Assembly: GCA_046542255.1 (NCBI GenBank)
Contig: JBKHBT010000131.1
Location: forward strand, 1-7,180
Direction of reading: 5' to 3'
DNA from: JBKHBT01 sp046542255
GTDB lineage: Bacteria; UBP14; UBA6098; JBKHBT01
DNA: 7,180 nucleotides
Shown: piece after piece, positions 5,956 through 7,180 of the stretch
How positions within the stretch are numbered: position 1 is the first letter of the stretch
Layout: each line of letters opens with the position of its first letter
Notes under the pieces: model-generated
What the model was told of the DNA's origin: nothing
Databases searched by the model: none
Seen by the model: only the letters and a program-made list of their open reading frames with translations
Position numbers and translations under genes: made by a program

Positions 5956-6909
5956 TCAAAACCAAATCTTCCCATCCACCTGAAGCCCGGCCTGAAAGCC
6001 ATTTAGCGTTGGCATATTACGAGCCTGAATCGTGTGAACCGAGCCAAGAGACAGGCTAAGAGGCGTTCCGGGGATATGTGCTTTCACAAATGGCGAAATT
6101 GTGGTCGTATAGGAATCATCATTGCGATAATGTGGGCCGCCTACATTATAGAAAACCTTGGTTCTGTCCATATAGGCTCCTGATGCAATAAAGCCACCGA
6201 TGATACCATCATAGATATCGAAATCATAAGCCAAATTCACAATCGAAATATCGCCATTGTGTATATCGATTGGAACCCCCGAACTATCCTTTTTGTATGA
6301 GCCGGTGATAATATATCCCACATCGAACATGATTCTTGAACCATCGAAATCCAGCATATTATACCAAAACAATGTAATATCGAATGTTCCATTACCCGTA
6401 TTTATGAAATGTGATTTGCTATTACCAGTAGGCATCTTAAGGCCCGCTGCAATGCTCGAACGCCAGAAATAATCGATTTCAGAAAGCGGCTCTGCACGCA
6501 ATCTAAAATGAAAATCACCAAAATCAGCATCATAGCTTGGTTCATCATCGAGATAGTCGGCAGCCTGAACCATCATAGGCAAACGAAAGCCAACATCCAT
6601 CCAGCCGGTTGCGCCATAGTCGAAAGATGTCATATGCAAAACCCTATGATAAGTGGCATTATATGCAGAATCAGCCTTGATCTGGCGGTTTTGAAGCTCA
6701 TCATCCCAATATTTATCAACTTGAGCGAAACGGTTGCGCATAAGTATGCGAAGATTCCCTTTGCCACTGGGCATAAAATCGGAAGTCGAGATAGGTTCGC
6801 CCAATGTTCCATTGTAATAATCGAAAGTCCTGAATAGCTCAGAATAGCTAATCTGGCCGAAAGCTAAACCAATTGCAAATAGAATTAATAATAGAAACTT
6901 TTTCGACAT
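5956..6909 (-). CDS. Outer-membrane beta-barrel protein, MetA-pathway transporter-like
   Basis: The 317-residue product begins MSKKFLLLILFAIGLAFGQ, a signal peptide with probable cleavage near residue 18. It ends with DGKIWF, the C-terminal aromatic of outer-membrane barrels. Between them are alternating polar and aromatic strands and family-like blocks: YGATGWMDVGFRLP (98-111), GDFHFRLRAE (131-140), AAGLKMPTGN (154-163) and NTGNGTFDITLFW (170-182). This arrangement (Y.v.d..dvg...P, gD...r.k, l.lg.klPTG, G.g..d) recalls the phenol-degradation MetA/transporter barrel family. That match is by eye and the substrate is unknown. I chose the ATG at 6909 because it has CGAGG four bases upstream and gives a clean signal peptide. 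An in-frame ATG at 6969 would add 20 residues, has no Shine-Dalgarno, and lies at the -35 side of the predicted promoter. The gene is monocistronic. Confidence 0.75.
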   Translation of the reverse strand: MSKKFLLLILFAIGLAFGQISYSELFRTFDYYNGTLGEPISTSDFMPSGKGNLRILMRNRFAQVDKYWDDELQNRQIKADSAYNATYHRVLHMTSFDYGATGWMDVGFRLPMMVQAADYLDDEPSYDADFGDFHFRLRAEPLSEIDYFWRSSIAAGLKMPTGNSKSHFINTGNGTFDITLFWYNMLDFDGSRIMFDVGYIITGSYKKDSSGVPIDIHNGDISIVNLAYDFDIYDGIIGGFIASGAYMDRTKVFYNVGGPHYRNDDSYTTTISPFVKAHIPGTPLSLSLGSVHTIQARNMPTLNGFQAGLQVDGKIWF

Positions 6910-6947
6910 AATACCTCGTTTAGAAAGAAAATATACACTTTCATAAA

Positions 6948-6976
6948 AATATATACTTTTTGATGGCATTTATCAA
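6948..6976 (-). promoter_or_regulatory. Sigma70-like promoter of the outer-membrane protein gene
   Basis: On the minus strand TTGATA (complement 6971-6976), a 17-base spacer and TATATT (complement 6948-6953) form a good sigma70-type promoter. A start near 6941 would give a leader of about 32 bases containing the CGAGG Shine-Dalgarno. This supports the ATG at 6909 as the true start. Confidence 0.5.
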
Positions 6977-7060
6977 GGCAAAGAAATATTCAGGCTTGTT
7001 AAATTTAAGAATTATTGAGGACGATTATTAAAAATGCTGTATCTTAAGTGGGGGGTTTAT

Positions 7061-7135
7061 ACAGACAATGCGTTGTTCCGCATTGTCATACTTCTCAGGC
7101 TAAAAAACAGTACAGGCGTTTTATTATATATATTA
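7061..7135 (-). repeat. Interspersed AT-rich/hairpin repeat, copy 3
   Basis: Read on the minus strand, 7112-7061 matches the right half of copy 2, from TACTG through TTTTAGCCTG and AAGTATGAC to the hairpin and CTGT. There is one gap and a few substitutions. One substitution is in the hairpin loop (GAACAA here, GAACAG there), which leaves the 9-bp stem intact (7064-7072 with 7079-7087). Beyond 7112 the similarity weakens but continues as an AT tract to about 7135. It lies about 85 bases upstream of the outer-membrane gene promoter. The rest of the region out to 7180 shows nothing I can assign. Confidence 0.75.
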
Positions 7136-7180
7136 TTTTTTATGTATATCATTTATCTACTGATCTAGAAGAGTTGTCGA

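Noticed and set aside
5937..5970. Bidirectional terminator between the convergent PHP and outer-membrane genes
   Set aside because: Only a 3-4 base GGC/GCC pairing is visible and there is no T-run in either direction.
6910..6969. 20-residue N-terminal extension of the outer-membrane protein
   Set aside because: The ATG at 6969 has no Shine-Dalgarno and would precede the signal peptide. The internal ATG at 6909 has CGAGG at good spacing and a promoter just upstream.

Overview
The window is AT-rich bacterial chromosome. The last gene encodes an outer-membrane beta-barrel-like protein with a signal peptide and a C-terminal aromatic residue, which points to a diderm (Gram-negative-type) bacterium. 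Housekeeping genes (acpS, tdh, a PHP-family phosphatase) sit beside transposon debris and an uncharacterised membrane-protein pair. I cannot fix the taxon. The protein style would suit an environmental, poorly sampled lineage, but that is inference.

Layout. 1-58 holds one inverted copy of an AT-rich interspersed repeat. It abuts 70-484, a broken IS3-family transposase that keeps the two helix-turn-helix segments and has lost the whole DDE catalytic domain. acpS (530-919, minus) and tdh (1221-2249, minus) follow, separated by about 300 bases with a strong promoter-like pair pointing antisense into tdh. Upstream of tdh is a nested palindrome. From 2446 a plus-strand promoter, Shine-Dalgarno and signal-peptide start lead directly into a second copy of the repeat (2558-2674). 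Beyond the repeat, 2683-2883 is a short open fragment that reads like part of a secreted protein. I interpret the whole as an exported-protein gene broken by the repeat. Next comes a two-gene minus-strand operon: an upstream VanZ-like multi-pass membrane protein with a C-terminal Mth938-like domain (3775-4998), and a membrane-anchored TPR protein (2891-3778) joined to it by an ATGA stop/start overlap. A divergent PHP-family histidinol-phosphatase-like gene (5130-5939) converges on a minus-strand outer-membrane protein gene (5956-6909). A third repeat copy (7061 to about 7135) lies upstream of that last gene.

How the genes relate. acpS makes active acyl-carrier protein for lipid synthesis. Tdh starts threonine catabolism towards glycine. 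The PHP enzyme may act in histidine synthesis. These are unrelated housekeeping jobs. The VanZ/Mth938 and TPR pair looks like one co-translated envelope unit of unknown function and is the best candidate here for undescribed biology. The hairpin-bearing repeat family is the second.
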